NCBI GenBank assembly: GCA_031969655.1
Contig: DALYJX010000001.1
Coordinates: 154,179 to 218,178 of the forward strand
DNA length: 64,000 nucleotides
DNA from: Microseira sp003486305
GTDB lineage: Bacteria > Cyanobacteriota > Cyanobacteriia > Cyanobacteriales > Aerosakkonemataceae
Direction: 5' to 3'
This document shows, in pieces, positions 34,083 through 42,526 of the stretch. The first letter of the stretch is position 1; the number at the start of each line of letters is the position of its first letter. Under the pieces are notes generated by a model, which saw nothing but the letters and a program-made list of their open reading frames with translations, was not told the DNA's origin and made no database searches. The position numbers were made by a program, and so were the translations under genes.

Positions 34083-34237
34083 ACCTACCAAGGCATTCCT
34101 TCTTCATTAGCGTGCCAAAAAACATCTGTGTTCTCCAGTCTCAAATCATCAACAAAGCTTCAACAACCCCTTCACAAGTTTACGGTAGTATTCGTAACCA
34201 ATACCGCGATTTTTATCTGTAATCAAATAAGTTGCTC
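34083..34237 (-). pseudogene. Decayed SDR copy with internal deletion
   Basis: Bases 34083-34180 resemble the 3' end of the SDR gene at 32183 (shared CATTAGCGTGCCAAAAA and TCTCCAG and CAACAACCCCTTCAC stretches), and 34180-34237 resemble its 5' end (GTATTCGTAACCAATACCGCGAT and CAAATAAGTTGC). About 500 bp of the middle is gone and frames are lost. It is a remnant of a duplicated segment that may also have carried the small-protein gene at 34385. Confidence 0.75.
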
Positions 34238-34384
34238 TAAAAAGCCTCGTATAAGAAATTCGTTAATTGAATAACCAGCGATCGCGCTTTATAACCCTGA
34301 AAATTAAAAGCTAAAAACTTAACTTTCAAAGGCAGCGATTGCTGCTGCGTTGATGAAAAGTAACCCGAATTAAAGGTAAAACCG

Positions 34385-34717
34385 ATGAATACTGCAACTG
34401 TAACTCGCAAGCAACCTGTAACCAAAGCTCTTGATCGTGTAATTTCAATCGACGAGAAACGGCGCTTAATGCTAATTGAAGTGTTGCGGGAAGAAAGCGG
34501 ACGCGAACTGGAAGCTCAAGCTCGTTTTAGCAACGGCGAAATTGAATTCGATTGGAAACAGCATAACTCTCAATTCCGGATTGATTACGCCGATGCTAGC
34601 CTGAAAGAACTCCTGGAATATGCCCGAAAATTGTATGGGTTAGCTGACATCGATGCAGTGCGCGAACGACGCGCTAAACACAAAGCGCAAATCCGCACGC
34701 GCCTCGAACGGAATTAA
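34385..34717 (+). CDS. Small charged protein, paralogue of the one at 29131
   Basis: 110 residues containing R-L-M-L-I-E-V-L-R-E-E-S-G-R-E-L, F-D-W-K-Q-H-N-S-Q-F-R-I-D-Y and L-Y-G-L-A-D-I-D-A-V-R-E-R-R, aligned over most of its length with the 143-residue protein 5 kb upstream but lacking its acidic tail. The leader also contains the duplicated GGCAGCGATTGCTGCTGCGT element. A good terminator follows. Function unknown. Confidence 0.65.
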   Translation: MNTATVTRKQPVTKALDRVISIDEKRRLMLIEVLREESGRELEAQARFSNGEIEFDWKQHNSQFRIDYADASLKELLEYARKLYGLADIDAVRERRAKHKAQIRTRLERN

Positions 34718-34747
34718 CAAGCATTATTCACCCCTTCATAGGTCAAC

Positions 34748-34780
34748 TTCACCTAGCTCAAAAAGCCAGGTGAATTTTTT
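34748..34780 (+). terminator. Rho-independent terminator
   Basis: Stem TTCACCT / AGGTGAA with inner AGCT/AGCC contacts, followed by six T, 31 bp after the 110-residue protein gene. Confidence 0.75.
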
Positions 34781-34865
34781 ACCCGCCACCCACCCCTCCA
34801 TCAAGCGATATTTAATGCCCTTAACTTTTATCGAGCAAATTGATACCGATTTTAGGGGGTAAAAA

Positions 34866-34947
34866 ACCCTACTTATTCCTACTATTTCCTATTTATTCCT
34901 ATTTCTCCCTACTTATTCCTATTATTTTCTTTTTATTCCTAATTTCG
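34866..34947. repeat. AT-rich direct repeats (TATTCCTA type)
   Basis: CTACTTATTCCTA and close variants recur about six times in 80 bases. The surrounding 538-bp gap (34718-35255) holds only the terminator, these repeats and AT-rich sequence. No CRISPR-like spacers are present; an iteron or promoter-region role is possible. Confidence 0.45.
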
Positions 34948-35255
34948 AGCCAAATTTAAAAACTTAATTGCGAATAATTCTCGCTTTTGGAGGGATTTTT
35001 TGCACATCCCCACCTACTCATTTTAGTCGCTATTCAGGAGCAAGCCATGTCAAATGTACGTACAAAATAAAAAGCTAGAAATTTGTACTTATTTTAGATT
35101 AGTTTACATGGTATGTTTACCTCTCGCTTTTAAATTTAAATGCTTCCCAAACGTTTCAATTGCTCGGTGGATAGAAAAGTTAGTAAAATCGCTTTATCTC
35201 TAATGCGATCGCAACCCCCGCACTCAGCCACATAGTTAACCAAGTAAGATTCTTT

Positions 35256-35957
35256 ATGACCATTGATCCATTGAGCGATCGCAAAATCATCGATTCCTGG
35301 CACAAAAATGCACAACCTTGGACGATCGCAGTTCGCCAAGGAAACATACTGAGTCGCAAGTTAGTCACCGATCGCGCGATCGTTGATGCTGTGGTTGAAC
35401 GATGTCCCAAAAATGTTCTCGATCTCGGATGTGGCGAGGGATGGCTGGCGCGTGCGTTATCAGCGAAGGGGATCGAAGTCCTGGGGGTAGATGTAGTACT
35501 GGAATTAATCGAACAAGCGCGATCGGCGGTCGGCGGTCGATTCGAGATACTATCTTATGAGGAGATTGCCGCTGGGAAGCTAAACCAGAAATTCGATGCA
35601 GTAGTCTCGAACTTCGCACTACTTGGTAATGAGTCGGTAGTGGGTTTATTCGCCAAAATGCGATCGCTGCTTAACCCAGATGGATATTTTATCGTACAAA
35701 CCATTCATCCACTAATAGGCTGCGGCGAACACCGATACGAAGACGGATGGCGTTCTGGATCGTGGGACGGCTTTAGTGACGACTTTGAAGATCCGGCTCC
35801 CTGGTATTTTCGCACGCTTGGCTCGTGGGTTCGTTTGTATTCAGAACACGGCTTTATCCTTAATGAAATACGAGAACCGTTACATCTAGAAACGGGAAAG
35901 CCAGCATCTGCCATATTTATTGGAACATTAACAGCATCTGCTTTACCGTCGTCCTAG
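35256..35957 (+). CDS. Class I SAM-dependent methyltransferase
   Basis: 233 residues. Motif I is V-L-D-L-G-C-G-E-G-W-L-A, with V-L-G-V-D as motif II, F-D-A-V-V-S-N-F motif IV and L-N-P-D-G-Y-F motif VI. The C terminus has the W-Y-F-R-T-L-G-S-W pattern seen in small-molecule methyltransferases of the UbiG-like type. It ends 69 bp before the DpdA-like gene in the same direction; a functional link is possible but not shown. Confidence 0.82.
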   Translation: MTIDPLSDRKIIDSWHKNAQPWTIAVRQGNILSRKLVTDRAIVDAVVERCPKNVLDLGCGEGWLARALSAKGIEVLGVDVVLELIEQARSAVGGRFEILSYEEIAAGKLNQKFDAVVSNFALLGNESVVGLFAKMRSLLNPDGYFIVQTIHPLIGCGEHRYEDGWRSGSWDGFSDDFEDPAPWYFRTLGSWVRLYSEHGFILNEIREPLHLETGKPASAIFIGTLTASALPSS

Positions 35958-36026
35958 TAGTTCTTCGTTAAAAAATGGTGGTTATCACCACCAGCACATT
36001 GAACCAAAAACGGAGAAAAATTAGGT

Positions 36027-37373
36027 ATGCACTTCCCCAAATACTATGCAGTGCTGGGAAAGGGAGATTATTTAACTATTAATGGGAAAAGACGGGGAAT
36101 CTGGGAATACCTCGAACAACAGCCATCAGGTTGGCTATGTTCGGTAGCAGTGAACCGAGCTATTGTACCGAGAGATTTACCGATTTTTTGGGATTGCGGA
36201 GCAGTAAAATACAGGAATGCAGAGATACCAGTTTTAGGAAAAACGCTGGTAACGCCAGCATGGGCGATCGCTCAATACCAAAAAAATTCACCCCACCCCG
36301 GCGACCTGATTGCCGCACCGGATCATATTTTAATTCCCGGTTCAAACTTGCGGTTTCGACGAAGATTCAACTTGCATAGTGCCAAAGAATTCTTAAACTT
36401 GGCACGACAAGTATTACCCGAATGTACTCCCATCGCTGTTACCCACGGAATAACAGCCCACGAAAAAATAAAAACAGCCCGTAATCTTTATGAATTGGGA
36501 TACCGCGCTATCGGTATTGGCGGTATGGCAATCAACGCCAGCGATATCAAAGGAAACATAGCATCTGTAGCAGCAATCCGCGATAGTTTACCCCACTGTT
36601 ACATTCATGTATTTGGTCTTTGTTCCCCAGTTTATGCAAAAGCTTGGTTTGAAATTGGCATCGATTCATTCGACGGGTCGAGCTACTTGCTAGAAGCCTT
36701 TAAAGGTAGATTCTACAAAGCAAATGGACGCCAAATAACCAAGTATATAGCCGCTTTACCTGGCGACAAAATTACAATTCCTCTTTGTTACTGTCGTCCA
36801 TGTACGCAAATGCGTCAGAATGGAATTGAAGCCAGAGCGAGCGGCAGCCGTTTTCAAAACTTAACGAGAGCAGCACATAACTTAGGTCAACTACTTTTAG
36901 CTCAAACCAATGCAATTGTAAATCGCAGAATTGGCTTAATTGCCTGTGTTAGTAAAAAACGAAAAGTAACGTCACCAGCATCTGAATTATACATTTCTCA
37001 GTGGTTTCAAGCGGCGAAAAAGTACATCTTGACGCTAGAGATAGAATACTTTATTCTCAGCACCAAACACGGCATTCTGCATCCCACCCAGATGGTAGAA
37101 CCTTACGACCAATCGTTATACCACCTATCAGCGCCCGAACGCCGCCGATGGTCGGAAATGGTCGTTAAGCAACTAATAGCGATCGCACCCCCAGGAACTG
37201 AGTTTATTATCCTTGCGGGAAAGCGCTACAGAGAAGGTATAGTAGAACCACTTCTAAAAGCAGGCTACAATATCACAATAGCCATGCAAGGTCTTGGAAT
37301 TGGTCAACAATTGCAATGGTTAGCTGTTAACACACCTAAAGAAAAACAACTTTCCCTATCGCTGCTGTCTTAA
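36027..37373 (+). CDS. TGT-fold transglycosylase of DpdA type fused to a DUF6884-like domain
   Basis: 448 residues. The first 285 resemble the TIM barrel of tRNA-guanine transglycosylase: Asp56 in W-D-C-G-A (acid/base position), Asp216 in I-D-S-F-D-G-S-S-Y (nucleophile position), and a zinc site of Cys254, Cys256, Cys259 and His284, with spacing almost equal to bacterial TGT. Residues about 300-440 form a separate domain starting G-L-I-A-C-V-S-K-K-R-K and containing L-S-T-K-H-G-I-L-H-P, typical of DUF6884. TGT-like proteins with this tail occur in phages and plasmids, where DpdA members insert 7-deazaguanines into DNA. No other dpd or queuosine genes are in the window. It could therefore modify plasmid DNA using host preQ0; it could also act on RNA. 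Confidence 0.75.
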   Translation: MHFPKYYAVLGKGDYLTINGKRRGIWEYLEQQPSGWLCSVAVNRAIVPRDLPIFWDCGAVKYRNAEIPVLGKTLVTPAWAIAQYQKNSPHPGDLIAAPDHILIPGSNLRFRRRFNLHSAKEFLNLARQVLPECTPIAVTHGITAHEKIKTARNLYELGYRAIGIGGMAINASDIKGNIASVAAIRDSLPHCYIHVFGLCSPVYAKAWFEIGIDSFDGSSYLLEAFKGRFYKANGRQITKYIAALPGDKITIPLCYCRPCTQMRQNGIEARASGSRFQNLTRAAHNLGQLLLAQTNAIVNRRIGLIACVSKKRKVTSPASELYISQWFQAAKKYILTLEIEYFILSTKHGILHPTQMVEPYDQSLYHLSAPERRRWSEMVVKQLIAIAPPGTEFIILAGKRYREGIVEPLLKAGYNITIAMQGLGIGQQLQWLAVNTPKEKQLSLSLLS

Positions 37374-37374
37374 G

Positions 37375-38286
37375 TCAAGATTCAGATTTTTTCTTAGGAT
37401 TAAATACAGTCTCAATGGCTCGATACACGATACTTAAAGCTTCAGACGGGTAGCTCGACACGAGGTTCCTTCGACCCGACAATTTTGAAGGCTTAGTTCC
37501 ATATTGATCCGAGTAAAATTCGTCTGCAAAACTCTGTATTAGCTCGATTTGAGTCGGATTAGACTTTAAACCCAAATCCTTTATTCGATCGGCTACCGTC
37601 CAAGCTTTTTTGCGTTTTGAGCCAGCTTTAGGGCTGGTGTCGTTAGCAGCAGCATTATTGTTGTAATTGCCATTATTGCTTGGATAAACTTCTTTTGAAA
37701 TTTCTTGGTAACTTTCGTCGCTTTTTGTTATCGAGGTTGATTGGTCAGAAGAAGCTTGGAAATAATTTAACAAAATCGAAATGACAGAACGACGCCACTT
37801 CACTTGAACGCCGCTCCAAGAATTTGTGGTTGACGTTGCTAATAAAGAAATTCCATGTTCTTGCCCTGCTTCTGTTAAACTCCAAGTTCTTTTTGCCTCA
37901 TTTCTTTCTTGGTATCCAAGTGTTACTAATGCTTGATTAACTTGCTCTGGTTTTACATTCTTGCCTAAACTTTCTGTGAGAATACCAGCTAACTCCGTAA
38001 CTGTCATCCCTTCTTCCGTTATAGGAAAGGTGGCTCCAATTAAGGATTTAGCAATTTCTGCTACCTCTTTTAACTCTGGGTACATGGCAGCAAGAGAGTT
38101 AAATTTGAATTGAGCGATCGCTACCTGAGTTAGCCCTGCATTTTCCAGCCAACTAGATAGCTGGTCAATGGTTTGGATGGCGGCAGTAACCTGTTCGGGA
38201 GAAACCATAAAACTATCAGAAGTTTTCCTCAGATTACTGCCACTGTACCCCCATAGTCCAGCCAGATGCGCGATATTAAACTTCAA
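37375..38286 (-). CDS. Uncharacterised protein with KilA-C-like winged-helix segment
   Basis: 303 residues. Residues about 90-165 have the layout of a KilA-C/antirepressor-type domain: M-T-V-T-E-L-A-G-I-L-T-E-S, V-N-Q-A-L-V-T-L-G-Y-Q and W-S-L-T-E-A-G-Q-E-H-G. The rest is polar, with an Asn-rich spacer before a basic C-terminal region (S-K-R-K-K-A-W-T-V-A-D-R-I-K). It overlaps the upstream gene by 11 bp, so the two are translationally coupled. It probably binds DNA; the role is unknown. Confidence 0.6.
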   Translation of the reverse strand: MKFNIAHLAGLWGYSGSNLRKTSDSFMVSPEQVTAAIQTIDQLSSWLENAGLTQVAIAQFKFNSLAAMYPELKEVAEIAKSLIGATFPITEEGMTVTELAGILTESLGKNVKPEQVNQALVTLGYQERNEAKRTWSLTEAGQEHGISLLATSTTNSWSGVQVKWRRSVISILLNYFQASSDQSTSITKSDESYQEISKEVYPSNNGNYNNNAAANDTSPKAGSKRKKAWTVADRIKDLGLKSNPTQIELIQSFADEFYSDQYGTKPSKLSGRRNLVSSYPSEALSIVYRAIETVFNPKKKSES

Positions 38287-39862
38287 TGCCCTTAGATTTG
38301 TCTATGTCGCGGTCATTTGCCGACATATCACCATTCTCAAACATCGCATCTATACGGTCTAACCGTTCTGCTACCACTGCCCAAAATTCAACGTCTTCAG
38401 ATAAAATCCCTTGAGCTAAAACCACATCTTCCCCTCTGACTCTAATTAACTCACCTCTTATGTCAACACTTAGAGAAGAAACTGAAACGCCTTCCGACTC
38501 TCTGACCATCAAATCGTACAAGTCTCCTACCCGAACGCGAGTATATTCATCCGTCTCTTCCACGCGGTCGGGAGCATGGTTTAATACGTATTCAAAAGCT
38601 TTTTGAACTGTGGGTAAAATAGCTTCAGCTAGATGAATCTGTTGAATATCTATTGCGCCTGTTGGCGAAGCTGAATCTGTGCTTGAGTCATCCTTTAATG
38701 AAATATCAGCAGTCAACTCCAAAATTGTCGCAGATGCTACAGACTCCTGAGCTTTTTCTCTAATAGTCACGTTCAGCTTCTCAGCATCACTATAAGACAA
38801 AGCGCTTTGGACTTCACCATCTAGAGTGATTCGCAAGACAATACGATCTTCGCGATCGCAAATTACTCTAATAGCTTCACCCTCGTCTAAAAACGCTGTC
38901 CAGTCTTCTATAACCTTGAGTTTCCCTAGCTTTAGCTTTTGATAGTTATCCAATAGAATGTCAACTAGCAAACCTTCTGCTTCTAACCTCTGCTGTTGAA
39001 ACAATTGAACGGTCTTTTCCTCAGCTTGTTCTGCTGCTTGCACGTTTGAACTCGCGTTATCGTTCTCACTTTCCCTATTCTGATGTTGCCAAATAGCAGA
39101 ATTACTTGAGACAAGGGGTGCGGTATTGTCCTCATCTACATCATCTCTTTGTTCCAGCAAATCGGAATCTTTAGACTCTTCCTGTGTAAAAAGCAAATTT
39201 ACATCATCTTGCTCTACCGAAGCAACTTGAGTTTCACTATCTGCTTTTACCAAAGCGCTCAGTCTACCCTGTTTTTGATATCGTTTTAGAAAAGGCAAGG
39301 CTTTCATCTCCAGGCTATTAGTCTGACGCTCCCGGTCGTTGTTTAAATCTATAAAATAGGCAGCGTTAGTTTTCAGTAAACTAATTTGAGCATACGCATA
39401 TTTCTCTCCTGCCAGGGAGATTGCACAATCAAATGCGGCAATACAACCGTGATAGAAATCCTGAGTTTCGTCTGGGTAAATGCAGTCTTCTATATTTGGA
39501 TCGAAATAAGTTTCGGTGCCAATTTGTCTGAGTTGAGCAATGCAGCTAGACGCCAATCTACAAATGGATGGTTTACAATCATCAGGAACTTGCTCTGAAC
39601 TCGAAAATTGTTGAGAAGAACCGCTCTCCACATCTATAAACGTTGCTAGTTTAGCCTTTAAAAAGTTAAGTTTTCCCACTCCATCTTCCTCATCTACTAA
39701 CTTTACTGCTCGGTCGAATCCAACCAGCAATCCCTGGTAAAAATCCTGAGTCTCTCCAGCTATTGTTTGGTCGGTTGCTATCTTTTCAAAAAAGGCAAGT
39801 CCTATTTGTTTAAGCCGACAAATATGTTCTGGGGGAAATCTCTGCATGATGCCTAAAGACAT
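38276..39862 (-). CDS. Uncharacterised protein with internal duplication
   Basis: 528 residues. Two tandem units of about 65 residues near the N terminus share I-C-R-L...Q-I-G, E-T-Q-D-F-Y-x-G and an L-K-x-x-x-A-x-F-I-D end. A long acidic, Ser/Gln-rich stretch follows (about 200-275), then a more ordered region with Ile/Val strands (about 290-480). No signal peptide or known catalytic motif. It is first in a two-gene leftward operon whose second gene overlaps it. Confidence 0.6.
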   Translation of the reverse strand: MSLGIMQRFPPEHICRLKQIGLAFFEKIATDQTIAGETQDFYQGLLVGFDRAVKLVDEEDGVGKLNFLKAKLATFIDVESGSSQQFSSSEQVPDDCKPSICRLASSCIAQLRQIGTETYFDPNIEDCIYPDETQDFYHGCIAAFDCAISLAGEKYAYAQISLLKTNAAYFIDLNNDRERQTNSLEMKALPFLKRYQKQGRLSALVKADSETQVASVEQDDVNLLFTQEESKDSDLLEQRDDVDEDNTAPLVSSNSAIWQHQNRESENDNASSNVQAAEQAEEKTVQLFQQQRLEAEGLLVDILLDNYQKLKLGKLKVIEDWTAFLDEGEAIRVICDREDRIVLRITLDGEVQSALSYSDAEKLNVTIREKAQESVASATILELTADISLKDDSSTDSASPTGAIDIQQIHLAEAILPTVQKAFEYVLNHAPDRVEETDEYTRVRVGDLYDLMVRESEGVSVSSLSVDIRGELIRVRGEDVVLAQGILSEDVEFWAVVAERLDRIDAMFENGDMSANDRDIDKSKGIEV

Positions 39863-40017
39863 ATTCAGTTACCTTTGGTATCTACAGCCTTGGTTCATCG
39901 AACCTATCACGTGCTTATATTGCTATTGGTACGTCTTCAGTATTAACTGACTTTAATCCGAATGATACAGAACGTATGGGCGAATTTTGTTTTACGGTTG
40001 ATATAAAGACAGCTTAA
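39853..40017 (+). other. Possible C-terminal fragment of an unidentified protein
   Basis: Rightward, an open frame without its own start reads V-T-F-G-I-Y-S-L-G-S-S-N and later A-Y-I-A-I-G-T-S-S-V and E-F-C-F-T-V-D-I-K-T-A to a TAA at 40015-40017. The composition is protein-like (alternating hydrophobic strands), as in beta-rich proteins. It lies between two leftward genes. It may be chance. Confidence 0.2.
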
Positions 40018-40026
40018 GCTTGATTA

Positions 40027-41280
40027 CTAACCACTCTCTATCCCAGCCGAATCCTCGACTCCCCAAATTTTTATCGTGCCATCTTCGCTACCGCTTATAA
40101 TTCTTTGTCCATCTGGGGTAATAGCTACGGAGGTGATATCACCCGAATGCCCTTGTAAAATCCGAATTAGCCTTCGAGTTTGCAAATCCCAAACTTCAAT
40201 CGTATGATTATCGTCTCCGCTTACTAAAGTTCTTCCATCAGGACTAATAGCAATGGAGTAAATATACTGATTCCCACTCTTATCAGAGTTTCTCCCTTCT
40301 AAAAGCGCTATAAGCTCCCCGTTAGTTAGGTTTAGTATAGCGATCGTCTTATTGTCCTCATTACCTCCACAAAAAAGGGTTTGCCCATCTGGGCTTATCG
40401 CAATACAGGTAACTTCATAAGCGAACTCCTCTATCTGCTTTTCGTAAATTAGTTCACCATTCAATAAATCGTAAACTCTAACCCAAGAACATTCGCCAGC
40501 TGTAATTAATCGTGTCCCATCTGGAGTAAATGCCACAGCCTCGATCCAGTCTGGCTCGTCTGAATACCATGTATGAATCAGTTTACCAGTTGAGGTATCC
40601 CAGACATTACAAACACCATCTGAACTCCCACTTGCAACTCTCTCTCCATCAAGACTCGTAGCGACACACCTAACCCATCTATGCGCTTGTAAAGTATAAA
40701 CATTTTTGCGAGATGATAAATTCCAAATTATGACTTGAGCGTGACCTGCGACAATTAGTTCTTGTTTAGAACTGATAACCACGGATTCAAAATATTTTCT
40801 ATGCCTTTCTAAGCAATGCACTAAGCGATTAGATGAGAGATCCCAAATTTTAATAAATTTGCTAGCTTTACCTATTACTGCCGCCATTAGCTGTCCATCC
40901 GAACTAATCGAATTAGAATAGACAGCCCCACCTGCTTCTATGGTGCGAAGACAGGTTACTGCAAAGAACAGATTACCTTCTTGAACTGCTCGTAAATGTT
41001 GAGCTTCTGTAAGTTGTCTTAAATACCAGTCATCTAGCAAACTGCAAGCTGCCCATTTTAGCTGCCCTGATTCTCGCTCGTAAACTTGCTCCAGTAAGTC
41101 TATACCAGGCTGACCGTAGTTGAGCGCATCGGGCAGAACAGCTAGTTGTTGTTCCAGGTCATTGCTCGCTAATGTTCTCTTTATATCCTCTATTCCATTT
41201 AAGACTGCTTCATCCACAGGAGGTAAGTTCTGCCCTTCTGTAACTGCCTTAAACTCAACAGGCTGACCGAGTTCTACCAT
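40027..41280 (-). CDS. WD40 beta-propeller protein
   Basis: 417 residues. An N-terminal helical region of about 105 residues is followed by about seven WD-type blades, each ending with a W-D/W-N-like dipeptide (for example I-K-I-W-D-L, V-I-I-W-N-L, C-N-V-W-D-T, I-E-V-W-D-L, I-K-I-W-G-V) and containing S-x-D-G-x-x-L/I-x-S-G. WD40 proteins act as docking platforms and are frequent in filamentous cyanobacteria. No kinase or caspase domain is attached. No partner is evident nearby. Confidence 0.88.
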   Translation of the reverse strand: MVELGQPVEFKAVTEGQNLPPVDEAVLNGIEDIKRTLASNDLEQQLAVLPDALNYGQPGIDLLEQVYERESGQLKWAACSLLDDWYLRQLTEAQHLRAVQEGNLFFAVTCLRTIEAGGAVYSNSISSDGQLMAAVIGKASKFIKIWDLSSNRLVHCLERHRKYFESVVISSKQELIVAGHAQVIIWNLSSRKNVYTLQAHRWVRCVATSLDGERVASGSSDGVCNVWDTSTGKLIHTWYSDEPDWIEAVAFTPDGTRLITAGECSWVRVYDLLNGELIYEKQIEEFAYEVTCIAISPDGQTLFCGGNEDNKTIAILNLTNGELIALLEGRNSDKSGNQYIYSIAISPDGRTLVSGDDNHTIEVWDLQTRRLIRILQGHSGDITSVAITPDGQRIISGSEDGTIKIWGVEDSAGIESG

Positions 41281-41429
41281 AAACTTCTTTTATTATAACT
41301 TGGAACGCTAGCATCCCCAACGGTAAACCATAGGCTAACACAAGAATTAAAAATAAATGATCTGCCCTTAGAGATGTCCAACAATATGAGACTATATCTA
41401 TAGTTTTTTAGAACGGTCAATGCAAATGA

Positions 41430-41448
41430 TTCACGCGCTTCGCGTGAA
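41430..41448. repeat. Short perfect hairpin
   Basis: TTCACGCG-CTT-CGCGTGAA, a small stem with a 3-base loop, in the 484-bp gap between the WD40 gene and parA. No T-run follows, so a terminator role is doubtful. Confidence 0.45.
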
Positions 41449-41560
41449 AGCACTGCCAAAGATCGATCAAGCACAAATATGCTTACAGTCTCAGCCGTAG
41501 CTTTCTCCTTCACACAGAACCCAAATAATAATGGTGCGTTACAAGACTACAAATGTACGT

Positions 41561-41582
41561 CAGCAATAAAGTTGTATACTGG
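41561..41582 (-). repeat. Distal inverted copy of the parA iteron
   Basis: CAGCAATAAAGTTGTATACTGG is the reverse complement of the iteron core (CAGGATACAACTTTATTG) with few changes. It lies about 110 bp upstream of the tandem iterons. Confidence 0.65.
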
Positions 41583-41694
41583 CACATCATTCACTATGAA
41601 TTCGCTCCAAAGACACGAAAGCCACTACCATCGCCACTTGTACTTCAGGCGATCGCCACAGTATCAGATTTTTACTCGCCCGGTTTATGCCAGT

Positions 41695-41754
41695 CAGGAT
41701 ACAACTTTATTGTTTAGGATACGAGTTTATCGTTCAGGATACAACTTTATTGTA
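41695..41754 (+). promoter_or_regulatory. Three tandem 20-bp iterons before parA
   Basis: Units start at 41695, 41715 and 41735, exactly 20 bp apart: CAGGATACAACTTTATTGTT, TAGGATACGAGTTTATCGTT and CAGGATACAACTTTATTGTA. The parA ATG follows 11 bp later. Two-helical-turn spacing fits an operator or centromere (parS-like) bound by ParA or ParB and used for autoregulation. Confidence 0.75.
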
Positions 41755-41764
41755 TGAGGACACC

Positions 41765-42526
41765 ATGACAAAGGTAATATCGCTGTTCAATCAAGCAGGC
41801 GGTGTGGGGAAGACAACTATTACGCTCAACTTGGGCTACCAACTTTCTAAGCGTAGAAACAAGGTTTTGCTCATCGATCTCGATCCCCAAGCTTCTCTCA
41901 CGCTCTTCATGGGCATTGACCCTAGTAGCCTGGAAAAAACCGTGTTTGATGCAATTGTCAACGAGGAGCCTTTATCTATCCACCCCAAGATTCACGGGAT
42001 GGATATTGCTCCTACTAACATCAATCTCAGCGCGGCTGAAATTCAGCTGGTCAATATGGATTTTCGGGAAGTTCGCTTACAGGATGCGATCGCTCCCATC
42101 AAAGACAATTACGATTTCATCCTGATTGACTGCCCGCCCAGTTTAGGGCTATTGAGTTATATCAGTTTAGTAGCTGCCACTCACGTCTTAGTTCCCATCG
42201 AAACGCACTATAAAGCTTTCGAGGGAACCAACCTCCTTTTGCAAACCGTGGCAAGAGTCAGGAAGAAAGGAAATCGCTTCTTACAAATAGCCGGGTTCGT
42301 TCCTTCTCGCTACGCAGCTATCAATTCCCAGGACAAACGAACTCTCAAAGCCATTCAAGAGCAATTTGCTCCTGTTGGCCCAGTCTATAATCCAATCCCG
42401 CGAATCACTGCTTTTGTGGATGCATCGGAAAAACAAGTCCCGCTAGCTGTATACGAACCCAAGAATGCTGTCATCAGAATATTAGACCAGTTAGCTGCAA
42501 AAATGGAGAAACTCAATGGTAAGTAA
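41765..42526 (+). CDS. parA: ParA family partition ATPase
   Basis: 253 residues from the ATG at 41765 (an upstream in-frame start at 41687 would run through the iterons). N-Q-A-G-G-V-G-K-T-T is the deviant Walker A motif (normally K-G-G-V-G-K-T; here Gln-Ala replaces the usual Lys-Gly start, so the signature Lys is missing), followed by L-I-D-L-D-P-Q-A-S (A') and I-L-I-D-C-P-P-S-L-G-L-L (Walker B). It overlaps parB by 11 bp, as usual in par operons. It lacks an N-terminal HTH, the type Ib form, in which the partner usually does the repression. It moves plasmid copies apart on the nucleoid. Confidence 0.9.
   Translation: MTKVISLFNQAGGVGKTTITLNLGYQLSKRRNKVLLIDLDPQASLTLFMGIDPSSLEKTVFDAIVNEEPLSIHPKIHGMDIAPTNINLSAAEIQLVNMDFREVRLQDAIAPIKDNYDFILIDCPPSLGLLSYISLVAATHVLVPIETHYKAFEGTNLLLQTVARVRKKGNRFLQIAGFVPSRYAAINSQDKRTLKAIQEQFAPVGPVYNPIPRITAFVDASEKQVPLAVYEPKNAVIRILDQLAAKMEKLNGK

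Noticed and set aside
34866..34947. AT-rich repeats as a CRISPR array
   Set aside because: Repeats are imperfect, short and without spacers.
41695..41754. Three direct repeats as a mini CRISPR array
   Set aside because: Units are head to tail with a 20-bp period and no spacers; no cas genes in the window.
41554..41762. A second Tn7-like mini-element ending at parA
   Set aside because: Ends show similar internal boxes, but flanking 5-bp sequences (ACAAA and CCATG) do not match and the right end would lie 2 bases before the parA start.
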